DNA of 64,000 bases from NCBI RefSeq assembly GCF_040183065.1, contig NC_091123.1, positions 106,862,821-106,926,820 on the forward strand, given 5' to 3'. A model generated the notes under the pieces. The model saw only the letters and a program-made list of their open reading frames with translations. It made no database searches and was not told where the DNA came from. Each line of letters begins with the position of its first letter. The stretch's first letter is position 1. The position numbers and the translations under genes are program-made. Of this stretch, positions 34,584 through 46,920 are shown in pieces. The stretch comes from Periplaneta americana. Lineage: Eukaryota; Arthropoda; Insecta; Blattodea; Blattidae.

Positions 34584-37300
34584 TCCATATAAATGTCCAA
34601 AGTCTACGGAATAAGGCACCCAACATGGAACTGATAAGTACAAGTGAAAATCCGGATCTAATTTGTGTTAATGAGCATTGGTTAACTGCAACAGAAATCT
34701 CACTTCATATTCCTATCAAATTTCAATTAGGGAGTGCATATTGTCGCACAGGATTAAAAAACGGTGGTGTATGTATTTTCATAAAAAAGGATCTGAAATT
34801 CAAAGTAATAAATCTAGAGGCTTACTGTATTGATAAATTATGTGAGGTTTGTGCAATCACATTAAGTGACCACAATATTACTCTAGTATCACTTTACCGT
34901 TCACCAAATGGAGATATTCCATTATTCTTTAAAAACTTTGATGCAATCCTAGCTGCCATTAGTAAATGTAATACTAAAATAATTATCGGTACAGATTTAA
35001 ATATTGATCTTACTCAATCAAGTAATGAAGCAGGATACTTCTCAAACTTGCTTAGATCCTATAATTTGTATCCCACTAGCCTTAGCCCAACTAGATATGA
35101 AGCATGTCTTGATTACTTTTTTTTACTGATATCCCACAAATGTACTGTGAAGTAAACCCCCACAACTTTTGTTTCTCTGATCATTCTGGCCTTATAATGC
35201 ATGTTAAGGTAGAAAAACATTTATCTCATGACAAGAATGAATATGTACTACTACGTAACTTTAGTGACAGCAATTTTGTAAAATTTTGTGATATGGTAAG
35301 TTCAATAGATTGGAACCCATTAATCATTTGCACAGAGGTTGACATATCATTTCTGAATTTTGTAAATCACCTTCTAAATTGCTTTGAAACCTGTTTCCCA
35401 TTACAACACAGAAAAAAAGTTGATGCAAGTCTATCTAATTCAAAATGGTACACAAAAGAACTCAAAGCTTTAAAGAACTCTGTACTTGCCCACCATACAG
35501 CCTATATGTGCACTAAAGCTGAGGAGGCAAAGAGACAATACTCAATTTTAAAAAAAAGAATATAAAAGGAAAATAAATGAGGCAAAAAGAAGCATGTATG
35601 ATAATTATATTAACTCCTCTGGCAATAAATGTAAATCAGCATGGAAAATCGTTAAGCAAGAAACTAACATGACCAACAACACAAAAAATGTTCAAATAGA
35701 TCCTTATGCATTTAATGAATTCTGTATTAAATCAATTGAGGACATTGCTGACAAATTTGATGGTGATATGCCTCAGCATTATATTAGCACTGCTCCTGAA
35801 GGAGAATTTACTTGGCGTAGTGTGACAGAAGATGAAGTTATGAAAGCAGTTGCTGAACTTTCTTCCTCTCATAGCTCTGATATTTTCGGCTTCTCTAACT
35901 TCTTCATTAAAAAAATAGTGAATTTAATTGTCATACCATTAACTCTTTTAATCAATATGTGCATCCATGAAAACTCCTTTCCAGATTGCTTGAAACTTTC
36001 TAAAGTAATACCCATATACAAACGAGGTGATATAAACGCAGTGTCCAGCTACAGACCTATTAGCCTTGTCCCAAGTTTTTCAAAAATTATTGAATCTCTC
36101 CTCTACAAGCAAATGAATGAATGGTTCGTCCAACACCAACTTATCTCACCTAGGCAGTTCGGTTTCCAAAAGAATAAATCTACAGTATTAGCCCTGGAAT
36201 ACCTGGTCAAAGAAATCATTACAGCATTTGAAAACAAAAAATGTGTCTCTTTAACACTGTGTGATCTTACTAAAGCATTTGATTGCATATCCCACGAACT
36301 TTTAATAGCTAAGTTACAACACTATGGTATTAGAGGAGAGAGTTTAAACCTTATCAGATCTTATTTAAAAAATAGAAGACAAATTGTTAATATATCAAAT
36401 AAGCTCTCTGATGTGAGACTTGTCACTAATGGAGTTCCTCAAGGCAGCATATTAGGCCCTTTTCTCTTTCTTGTATTAATAAATGATTTACCATTCAGTC
36501 TGCCTCAAGATCTAATCATGTATGCAGATGATACCACCTTAATAACATCTCACTCAGATCTTAACCAGTTAAAGTTGTCACAGATGAATAATCTTAACAT
36601 AGCTAAGCAATGGCTTAATGAAGAAAAAACCCAGAAACTAATCTTAGGCCTCCCCAACACACTAGATAATGAAATATCTTATGTTAAACTGTTAGGGTTT
36701 TATTTGGATCCAAAATTAGGATGGCACAAACACATAGAAAGTATATGTACTAAATTGTCGAGGGTAATTTTTGTTTTTAGGAAGTTAAGGCCATTGGTTT
36801 CAACAGAAACTCTCAGACAGGTATATTTTGCACTGTTTGAATCTCACATTAACTATGGAATTCATATATGGGGAAGTGCAACAGGAGTCAATAGCATCTT
36901 ATTATTACAAAAACGAGCACTGAGGGTAATATTCAATAAAAATACCAAGGAATCATGTAGACCACTATTTCCAGAGTTAAAGGTAATGACAGTTTACAAT
37001 CTATTCATTTACAGAACCTTGATATTCCTCAGATCCAACATAGATCTTTATCAGACTAGATCAGATATACATTCCTTCAACACTAGAAATAAAGATAAAT
37101 TAGATTACACAAGGTGCAGATTGAGTGTAAGCTCAAATACCTGCTTTTTTAATGGCATAAATATATTTAATAAGTTACCATTGGAGGCGAAAAAGTTACC
37201 AATAAATAGGTTTAAGTCCTGCATACATAGATGGTTGCTGAACAGACCTTTTTATTCAGTGAATGAATTCATGGAGTGTGATGTAAATATTGTATTTTAG
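34559..37300 (+). pseudogene. LINE ORF2: APE endonuclease and reverse transcriptase
   Basis: ORF2 nicks the target and copies the LINE RNA. Endonuclease motifs: HINVQSLRNK, ICVNEHWL (catalytic Glu), SLYRSPNGD, GTDLNIDL, and SDHSGL near 35175. Reverse transcriptase motifs: SYRPISLVPSFSKIIE, LCDLTKAFDC, NGVPQGSILGPFLFLVLIND and MYADDTTL (YADD at 36521-36532). The frame breaks twice, at a T8 run (35117-35124) and an A8 run (35551-35558), each needing one base. The start ATG at 34559 overlaps the ORF1 end by 25 bases, which would suit termination-reinitiation. Apart from the two runs the protein looks complete and its key residues are present. Confidence 0.9.
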
Positions 37301-37574
37301 AAATGTAAACTTTTCTTTATATTTTAATTTGTCTCTTTGTATTTTAATTATACTTTTTTGTCCTTATATAAATGTGTTAACCTACAGTATACTCTGTTTA
37401 TCTCTCAGTGTTTGTTTATTTGACTATATATGTTTATTTGCTCATAATTATTTGTCTATATTTATTTGTGCTAAGTTTGTTTATGCATGTGTGAGTGTAT
37501 GTGTGCGTGTGTGTGTATTATCGAACCTGACGATGTCATATCCAGGCCTTGTACACTGGTTTCTGACAAATAAA

Positions 37575-37576
<2 letters not shown>

Positions 37577-37617
<41 letters not shown>
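37577..37617 (+). repeat. ATT microsatellite, LINE 3' tail
   Basis: About 13 ATT units follow AATAAATATT at the end of the LINE. Short microsatellite-like tails in place of poly(A) are usual in CR1/L2 elements. Confidence 0.9.
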
Positions 37618-37618
<1 letters not shown>

Positions 37619-37672
37619 CCATATTCAGGAACAGCACATCCAAACGTAATGTGACGCTACGATACTGATTAG

Positions 37673-39868
<2,196 letters not shown>

Positions 39869-39876
39869 CTGATTAG

Positions 39877-40259
39877 GTTGCTAAAGTAAAATGATGCGAC
39901 GTTATCTTTCAGTTTCAGATAAAATCAGAGTATGAATTAACGGGGATTTCCCCCCTGTTGGAAACTTATCTCCTTCTCATAAATTCATATTTACATCCCT
40001 GCCAGAGATAATTTCTATCCTCCTACAAAATATAATTGTTTTAATACGCGTATACTTTATAAAACATAAAGTAAGCAAAGAAAATAATATTGATCTATTA
40101 AAATCTGACAACAATAAATAACTTAGGAATTACACAGCTTATCTTAAATCATTCACATTTTCAAAGTGTGATTCAGTCGTGGTACAGAAGTGTTATTCAT
40201 TAACTTATTATTGTTACTTCCAATGTTTACATTTCATCACAGTAATGTCAACAACAGCA
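39877..40259. other. No recognisable feature
   Basis: AT-rich flank to the right of the hAT insertion, without repeats or coding potential that I can name. Confidence 0.45.
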
Positions 40260-40268
40260 ATAATAATA

Positions 40269-40330
<62 letters not shown>
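40260..40330 (+). repeat. AAT microsatellite
   Basis: About 23 AAT units with one interruption near the left end. The Asn-rich frame across it is repeat translation. Confidence 0.95.
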
Positions 40331-40765
40331 TTTATGTATGGTATTCTCTATCTAGGATTCTATTCCTTCCTCATCAGAAATCCGTTGAGCCATTATCGCG
40401 TGAAAAGGTAACAAGCGTCCACACAGACATACATACAAACAAAAATTTCAAAAATACAATTTTCGATCTCAGGATGATTAATTATACATGTTAACGTCAA
40501 TTATTTCTAGAAAAGCGAAAATTACCAGAAAAATTTTTGTTACAGATTTATTATTAGTAAAGATGTATTAAGGCTGGTGAGAACCACTTTGGACAGTTGC
40601 TATGAGATGTAAGTTCTGTTTGTGTGTGTAAGAAATTTAATCAGCTTGCAAAAATTTTCTTCAAACATTTTTGTTCAAGACCTTATAGCTCCTGAAATAT
40701 GCATTTCCGAACACTAGTTTCTTATGTCAAAATGCTCAGTTTCGAGACCATCTATTATCTGTATA

Positions 40766-41004
40766 GTCGCCCTGGGTGGCGCAGTTGGTATAGCGCTGGC
40801 CTTCTGTGTCCGAGGTTGCGGGTTGGATCCCGAGTCAGGTCGATGGCATTTAAGTGTGCTTAGGCTAAATGCGACAGGTTCATGTCACTAGAATTAGTGA
40901 CATGTAAAAGAACTCCTGCGGGACAAAATTCCGGTACACCGGCGATACTGATATAACCTCGGCAGTTGCGAGTGTCGTTAAATAAAACATAATTAAAAAT
41001 TAAA
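40766..41004 (+). repeat. tRNA-derived SINE family D, + copy
   Basis: TGGCGCAGTTGGTATAGCGC (A-box region) and GGTTGCGGGTTGGATCCCG (B-box region) form a tRNA-like head. The body ends GTTAAATAAAACATAATTAA. A second copy lies on the opposite strand at 49520-49743 and matches along its full length (blocks GAACTCCTGCGGGACAAAAT and GTCGATGGCATTTAAGTGTG). Confidence 0.9.
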
Positions 41005-41348
41005 TCATCTCTATATTTTAGATCCTAAAGGTTGGAGACACTCTGCCTTTGAGGACAGAATAAACAAGATGCACACAGTTGAATTGCCACTCAATAGGGA
41101 ACACAAGGCAACTGTATTTGCAGGGATTCTTATACAATTCAGCAGTGATGTCAAATTTGGCCACTAATTCGACGTTTTCATATTTTGTGCCTAGCCTGAG
41201 CCCGGGAATTTCGCAACTACAATATTATTGCAGTTGTTGACATTATAGCACTCAACTTATGAAAAATTTATATTTATAGGCTCTACCTATACCTCTAGCT
41301 AATTTTTGGGCTTTTCAACATTACTCTTTGTCTCACTACCTGATAAAG

Positions 41349-41530
41349 CAGTGATCGTCAGCACTCGCTGAAATGGGTAAAGGGTAAGCGCAGCAACATG
41401 ATTTGCCCCGTCTTGCAGCAGGAAGAAGTAGAAAGTATACACGCCAGCAGCCACGAATGCACGCTGGTGCTGTAAGAGACCTGCGGGTAAGAGGCGCTAT
41501 CCCGAGAGTGCACTGAGTTGATGACCGCTG
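41349..41530 (+). mobile_element. hAT MITE, 182 bp, copy 1
   Basis: It starts CAGTGATCGTCAGCACTCGC and ends ATGACCGCTG, whose inward reading CAGCGGTCAT matches the start imperfectly. TGATAAAG flanks both sides exactly (41341-41348 and 41531-41538). A sister copy of identical length lies inverted at 62642-62823 with its own perfect 8-bp duplication. It has no coding capacity and must be moved by a hAT transposase in trans. Confidence 0.93.
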
Positions 41531-41538
41531 TGATAAAG

Positions 41539-42085
41539 CATTAAGACTCACAGTGACAACTGATCTTCATGCCCTTGATAGATTCGAACCCATAACCGTG
41601 GCTTCTACGTAACATTGAAATTGCAAGCTTTAATTAATGAAGATATTTGATACATACATGAATATAGCCCACTAATTTTCAGAATAATGTTGGTGACGAT
41701 TGGTGTTGGTATAAGCCCCCTAGCTTATTCTAATTTTATTGAACCTAAATTTCCCTCTGTACTTTCGTCAGTTTTTATAATTATACTCTTGTATTGAAGT
41801 ATCTAATAGTTTTGATGTATTGCCATTAATTTGAACCAGATTCCATATTCACTTTTGACTAAAATTACGCATGTCATTATTATGGTTTACACTTCTTAAT
41901 TCACGTCTGTTTTCTGATATAAAAATCGTGCAACGGTTTAAACGAACACTAGAGCACTCAGGAGGTATACATTACTGCAATATTTGAATCTCAAACTTTA
42001 CCAATAAAGTAGTGTTACAGGAAGGTACTTCACAACTAATGCAAAAAGAACGAAACAAAATCTGAAAGTAAGTTCAAATTATTGC
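41539..42085. other. No recognisable feature
   Basis: AT-rich; no repeat or gene was recognised. Confidence 0.45.
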
Positions 42086-42089
42086 CTAA

Positions 42090-42240
42090 TGGCCACGTGC
42101 ATCAACGTCGGTTAGTGCAATCACCGGTTAAAATTGCCACCTAACTTCTGGTTAAGCATTTTACGGTGCATCGACCTCGGTTAGCACTTACACAGGAGGT
42201 TAACCAGCCATATTCGAGCGGTTAATGGATATAACCAGTG
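42090..42240. repeat. Paired GTGCATC...CGGTTAG motifs, possible MITE
   Basis: GTGCATCAACGTCGGTTAG (about 42098) and GTGCATCGACCTCGGTTAG (about 42171) are direct copies, and several GGTTAA/TTAACC boxes surround them. Repeated boxes like these are common in PIF/Harbinger-related MITEs, but no ends or target duplication could be fixed. Confidence 0.35.
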
Positions 42241-42310
42241 ATAAATAGGCCTAGTAAAACAAAATGGCAGCCAGATCCACATGTGATTTATTTCTAAGGC
42301 AATTATTATT

Positions 42311-42520
42311 GTATTTGGGTTAATTACTTGGATAGGGATGATGGTGAGCATGAAGTTTCTCTAGTGGAAAAAGAATTATTACGAGGAATTAGGTGACAGA
42401 AAATTTCAGGAGGGATTTCGTTTAATTAGGCCTACTTGGATGGAGATGATGGTGAGAGTGAAGTTTTACTAGTGGAAAGAGACTTATTACGAGGAATTAG
42501 GTGACAGAAAATTTCAGAAG
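42311..42520 (+). repeat. Tandem duplication, about 100 bp, with 6-bp insertion in copy 2
   Basis: Copies at about 42311-42410 and 42411-42520 share GATGATGGTGAG and TTATTACGAGGAATTAGGTG. Copy 1 reads TTAATTACTTGGAT where copy 2 reads TTAATTAGGCCTACTTGGAT, so GGCCTA is an insertion at TA. Confidence 0.88.
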
Positions 42521-42544
42521 ATTAACTTGAAGGACAACATAACT

Positions 42545-42850
42545 GGGACCTAGTTAATTTTCGTCCCACTCAAAAGGTTAAAGTTGGCAACTCTTTGATA
42601 GAGAAGCTATGCACTTGCTATATTTTTCTTCCACGAATTAATCACTTAATTATTCGTAAATATTCTTAGACAATATAATTATGCTCCCACACATCGCAAT
42701 AACATCTCAGAGCGTATTTTGTTTTCAGTATACACGCCATGCTAATCACTATTGTTGATATAAGAAATGGTACCGGTATATCAATTCAATTCGTAGAAAA
42801 GCGATAAACATAAACATAAACGGTTCGTGATGAGAAACATTCACAATCGC
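42545..42850 (+). repeat. Interspersed repeat family C, copy 2
   Basis: Relative of 15355-15640 in the same orientation. Where copy 1 has GTGGTATATTAATTC this copy has ATGGTACCGGTATATCAATTC, an extra CCGGTA at TA (42771-42778). There is no coding capacity. Confidence 0.7.
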
Positions 42851-43719
42851 CAAGAATCATCCGAACACAAAAATCACAATATGACAAACCCGCTTTTATC
42901 TGTCACAGCGATTTTTCCGGAGGTGTCATAGTTTGGAGCTATAAGGTCAAAACGCTGTCACACGTCACCTGCAATTCTTAATATGTGATGAGATGTAAAA
43001 AAATTTTTCCGAAAAAATCCACATGCAGAAAAAACTGCGTCATACATATTGGTTAATATGGAAAATGAATTAAGAATACCCATTATGTGACAATTTATTT
43101 TGGTATAATATAGACATACTTACAATATTTTAAATCACATTTACATTCACAGCAGTATATTGAAATTAAAACTTCAAGATTCATATTATTTGTAATGGTA
43201 CATAAATTTTAACAAACATATTTAAAACTGTATGATTCCTCACTATATTCTTGGAACGTACTAAATTTCTGCATACATCTTTCAAATCTCCAGCCCAGAA
43301 TTGTCATAATTTAAATCAAGTTCTAAGATAACTGGTGTATGTAATACACTGCTCCACCTATTTAGTAGAATGCCTTTAAGTCTGAAGAAAGCTGCAAAAC
43401 AGTACAACGTAATCTGTTGTTGCGACGAAAATTCAATCCCCCGCATACCGGTAAAGCATCATGTCACAAACATGTTCACAAAGTAAATATTATTCAACGT
43501 CTTGAAAACGGCGCAAATATTAATCATATTACTGTAGAGTTTAAAATAATATTCAATTAATTAATTTACTTATTTACTTACTGATTTCCTTACTTTATAT
43601 TCATTTGTTTGTTAACTTTTTATTGTATCTTATAGATAGATATATTCTAGGAAAAATTAATTTGTATTGACGTTGTGTCAGATTCACTTTTTGTAACGAA
43701 TTAACTATTTAACCGGCAT
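42851..43719. other. No recognisable gene
   Basis: AT-rich, with one TACCGGTA (43446-43453). Nothing else was recognised. Confidence 0.4.
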
Positions 43720-43800
43720 TATCACCTTCATCTTAGTCAGACGCTAAATAACCAAAGATGTTGATAAAGCGTCGTAAAATAACCTACCAAGAAACAACTA
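43720..43800 (+). repeat. Possible SINE 3' fragment
   Basis: TCAGACGCTAAATAACCA and AAAGCGTCGTAAAATAACC have the look of SINE 3' ends, as does the end of 40766-41004 (GTCGTTAAATAAAAC). Only about 80 bp are present, so this is tentative. Confidence 0.35.
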
Positions 43801-45175
43801 TTAAATACCCATTCCCGTATGATCGGTTTTTTACTGTCCATAATATTCTTTGACATTCATGTTCTACCTAAACATCATGCTTGCCGATTGCCTGGGACTT
43901 GCTCCGTGTGTTACATGTAAGTAGGTAAACAGTGGCTTTCTCCTATATCGACGGAGCAGTGTAGTTATCTTTTAAATAAAATTACGTAAACTCAGTTTTC
44001 TTAATACATGCTCAATTCACAGTTACAAAATGTTTATTAAGAGCTCATTACATAAAATAATGTTTTAGTAAATTATACAAAACTTTTAAATTGCTTAGCA
44101 AGTCCAAGATGTAGTTAACGACAAAGACATTTATTTATATTCATTCTTGATTTACACACTTTTAACACCATATATGAGAAATAATAATTGTTAAAAACTT
44201 GTTTAATTAACAACTTTATAATTAACTGTTAACTACTGAAATTTAAGAAGGTACTATACCTTAGTGACTAGTTTCGGAATGATATCCGCCATTATCTGTA
44301 GTTTAATGAATATGGGCCAATAGTGTTAACATTGCATTGTTAATAAAATAAAATTAATTTGTACCTGTGATTATAGAATGTAGAAGTTTCAAGATATAGA
44401 TCACTATCAAAATATTTATAGGCCTATAGGTTGTCGGTATGTAAAAAGTAGATATTTAACGTTTGCGTAAAAAATTACGTTTATGGATATATAGACCATA
44501 TAATATTGTAAGAAATGTAGAAGTTAAACTGATAATTTTATGTATTTATAGTAGGCCTACACTTTTCTACATTAGAAAATCTTTGTTCATGTATTTCGTG
44601 TTTTTATATAGTCTACTAATTCATTTTAATAGTTTATTTGAATGTAAAAATATAACTGCAACACCAGACGTCACAAAATATGGAATCTAGGTACTTCATA
44701 TAACACATTTTTAGACATTTCATATAATTTACTTAACTGACTGTGATGCATTACTTTCGCTACTGTTATTGCTGTTGTCACACAGTATAGGTAATCTTTG
44801 TTACTTATTTCACAATGAATAGGCTTCAAGGTTTCTAGCCACTCAGCAGATATTTTCTTACCTTTTCATATTATGATTTTAATAGGAAATAATAAGCACA
44901 CAATAATATCTCCACGTTCATTTACCAGTGTCCATATAATATCAGCGTTCACCTGAAAAGGAAGATTATATTTTATATCTACTATTATATGAAACATGTA
45001 GGGTCATTCCACAGTAACACATGTTAAATTCAGACACATTTATGAAATTATTAGTAGACTTAGCAATTGAGGCGCATAAACTCTGAGTTACGTGTACACA
45101 GGATAAAGCATAGAGCAGCTGGCAAAATAGTCCTCTTCTATCGTACACACACTGTGTCAATTGGAGATTTTGTAA
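43801..45175. other. No recognisable gene
   Basis: Very AT-rich sequence with two TAGGCCTA octamers (44419-44426 and 44552-44559). The 75-codon frame at 44463 has no recognisable domain. Confidence 0.45.
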
Positions 45176-45214
45176 TATAGGTCAGATAGACAGACAGACA
45201 GACAGATAGATAGA
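45176..45214 (+). repeat. GACA/GATA microsatellite
   Basis: Tetranucleotide units AGACAGAC and AGATAGAT, just left of a hAT element. Confidence 0.85.
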
Positions 45215-45256
45215 CAAACTTTTGCCTCAAGACGAACGTAAATACTGTGTTATGTT

Positions 45257-46151
45257 CAAAGCTCGGAACTTGGGGACTTGTGTCTTTACACGTGGTTAAG
45301 CGACCGGACACCAATATCAACAAACTCCCGCTTCCAGCACGGAGGTACTGTCAGGTCTGGTGGAAGAACATATTGCTAGTAGTACGGTGGGTTGAAACAC
45401 GTAATTTTTAGCATATAATATATAATAAAAATAAACATGAGAAATATATCAACTTTACTGTTCTCCTCTGTACATATTTCCGAACCCATAACTTCTTCAT
45501 ATGATACGAAACGAGAAAAATTTATTTCCACATCATATGAAGTGACGAGAGCAAACTTAAAACACTGAATGTTTTCACTGTCACTGTTTTCTTGGTCGAT
45601 TTTCAGCACTTGCTAGCTGATCTCGTATCTGAGAAAAATAAGTAGGCCTATATCCTAAATTTTTCTCGAAAATAATTTTCAATTTGTGTGTCACTATTAG
45701 GGCAGGCTCCTCTACGACTTGATCCATGGCTATGAACAGATTTTCCACTAATTTAAGGGACTGCAATGTTTTTCAATGAATACCTCTAATTTATGTGTGG
45801 CACAACTTACAAAATATAAACTTTCCATTCGAAAACAAATAAGGTATCTCCTCCGAATTCCTCGACGAATTCTGTACCTAAAGTTTAAAAAATGTATTTT
45901 TAAACTTCTATAATACCCATTCGAATAACACGTATTTTCTAATTCTTCAAACAGACCGTTTTCCTGTAATTCTCTGAATGTCACTGGCTTCGAAATGACA
46001 CAGTTTCCTCATCCGTCTTCCTGTTATTCGATGTGACCACTTTCTTAGTACACACGACTGTCCCTGAGCACTTGCAGCGTGAGCTTTGTGTACATCGTAC
46101 CTTAACCTTACTCATGCTCACGACACACAAGTCCCCAAGTTCCGAGCTTTG
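45257..46151 (-). mobile_element. hAT element, internally deleted, 895 bp
   Basis: Terminal repeats are identical over 27 bases, starting CAAAGCTCGGAACTTGGGGA. GTTATGTT flanks both ends exactly (45249-45256 and 46152-46159). Minus-strand fragments of the transposase C-terminus are inside. Confidence 0.93.
45376..46002 (-). pseudogene. hAT transposase C-terminal remnant
   Basis: Read on the minus strand, pieces in three frames give LKLVENLFIAMDQVVEEPA, KLKIIFEKNLGYRPTYFSQI, and finally CFKFALVTSYDVEINFSRF. The last piece corresponds to the [15 protein letters not shown] dimerisation motif of the intact 494-residue protein. The catalytic Glu position is kept (DVE) but the following Arg is Ile. 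RP in GYRPTYF has no counterpart in the intact relative and coincides with a TAGGCCTA octamer (45643-45650). The N-terminal two thirds, with both catalytic Asp residues, are missing. Confidence 0.75.
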
Positions 46152-46159
46152 GTTATGTT

Positions 46160-46271
46160 GGCCAGAATACAATGTATTGTCATCTCTGAGCTGTAGAAAC
46201 ACATTTTCTTAGGCCTATAAAGAATTATACAAAGCAATACTGTTTAAGAAGGTAATTTTAAACAATCTGTA

Positions 46272-46305
<34 letters not shown>

Positions 46306-46920
46306 CATCAAAGCATACAACATTTGTAATTAAAAGGAAAAAGACATAAATAAAGTAAGTAATTGTGAAGTATAAATCACAAAAATATACTTGTTTTAAA
46401 ATAATAACAATACTTTGGCCCAGATTTGTATGTAAAAATGTTTTTTTTCTAATGCATACACTCCTAAAACAAAGTTTAATATCCATATCGAGGTCCGACA
46501 AACGCAAATTCCAAATTTTATTTTACGTAAAAACACATATTTTACAAAAAAAAAAAAAGTTATGTGAATAAATATTTTCGATATTTTCTTCATAAATACA
46601 TATTTTAGTACTTTTCCTCTTTCTCTTTTAACATTTTAAAACAAAAATTTGTATCTCGAAAGAATTCAATACGAATGGTTCACTTTCTCTTGAGGTGAAA
46701 ATGATTCACTTGCACTTGCTTAATCGGGGAAGAACAGAATCCAGTCTCGAGATTACATTATACAGTGACCTCTATGTTAATGTGCGTGTGTTTTTTTTTT
46801 GCGTCTGTAAACACTGACTCAATGCAGTGAGTCGGATATTCTTGCCTGTTTGTTAGTTACAATCAAATCACTAGAGCAGTTAGTTTATTTTGTGAAGTGT
46901 ATAGCTGTGTGAATTTAAAA
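46160..46920. other. No gene recognised; ATT microsatellite inside
   Basis: Contains an ATT run at about 46274-46305 and a T/G-rich stretch near 46784-46800. The part next to 46921 is probably the 5' region of the hAT relic, but its end was not found. Confidence 0.4.

Larger units (their letters stand above)
33000..37617 (+). mobile_element. CR1/L2-like LINE, nearly intact
   Basis: Two genes in order: ORF1 with an esterase (SGNH) domain, and ORF2 with an APE endonuclease and reverse transcriptase. They are followed by a 3' UTR, AATAAA and an ATT microsatellite tail (37577-37617). The esterase-bearing ORF1 and microsatellite tail point to the CR1/L2 group. All three frame breaks fall in homopolymer runs. 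The left boundary is approximate. Confidence 0.9.

Noticed and set aside
33104..37300. LTR retrotransposon or retrovirus-like element
   Set aside because: No long terminal repeats, protease or integrase are visible; APE endonuclease, esterase ORF1 and a microsatellite tail identify a LINE.
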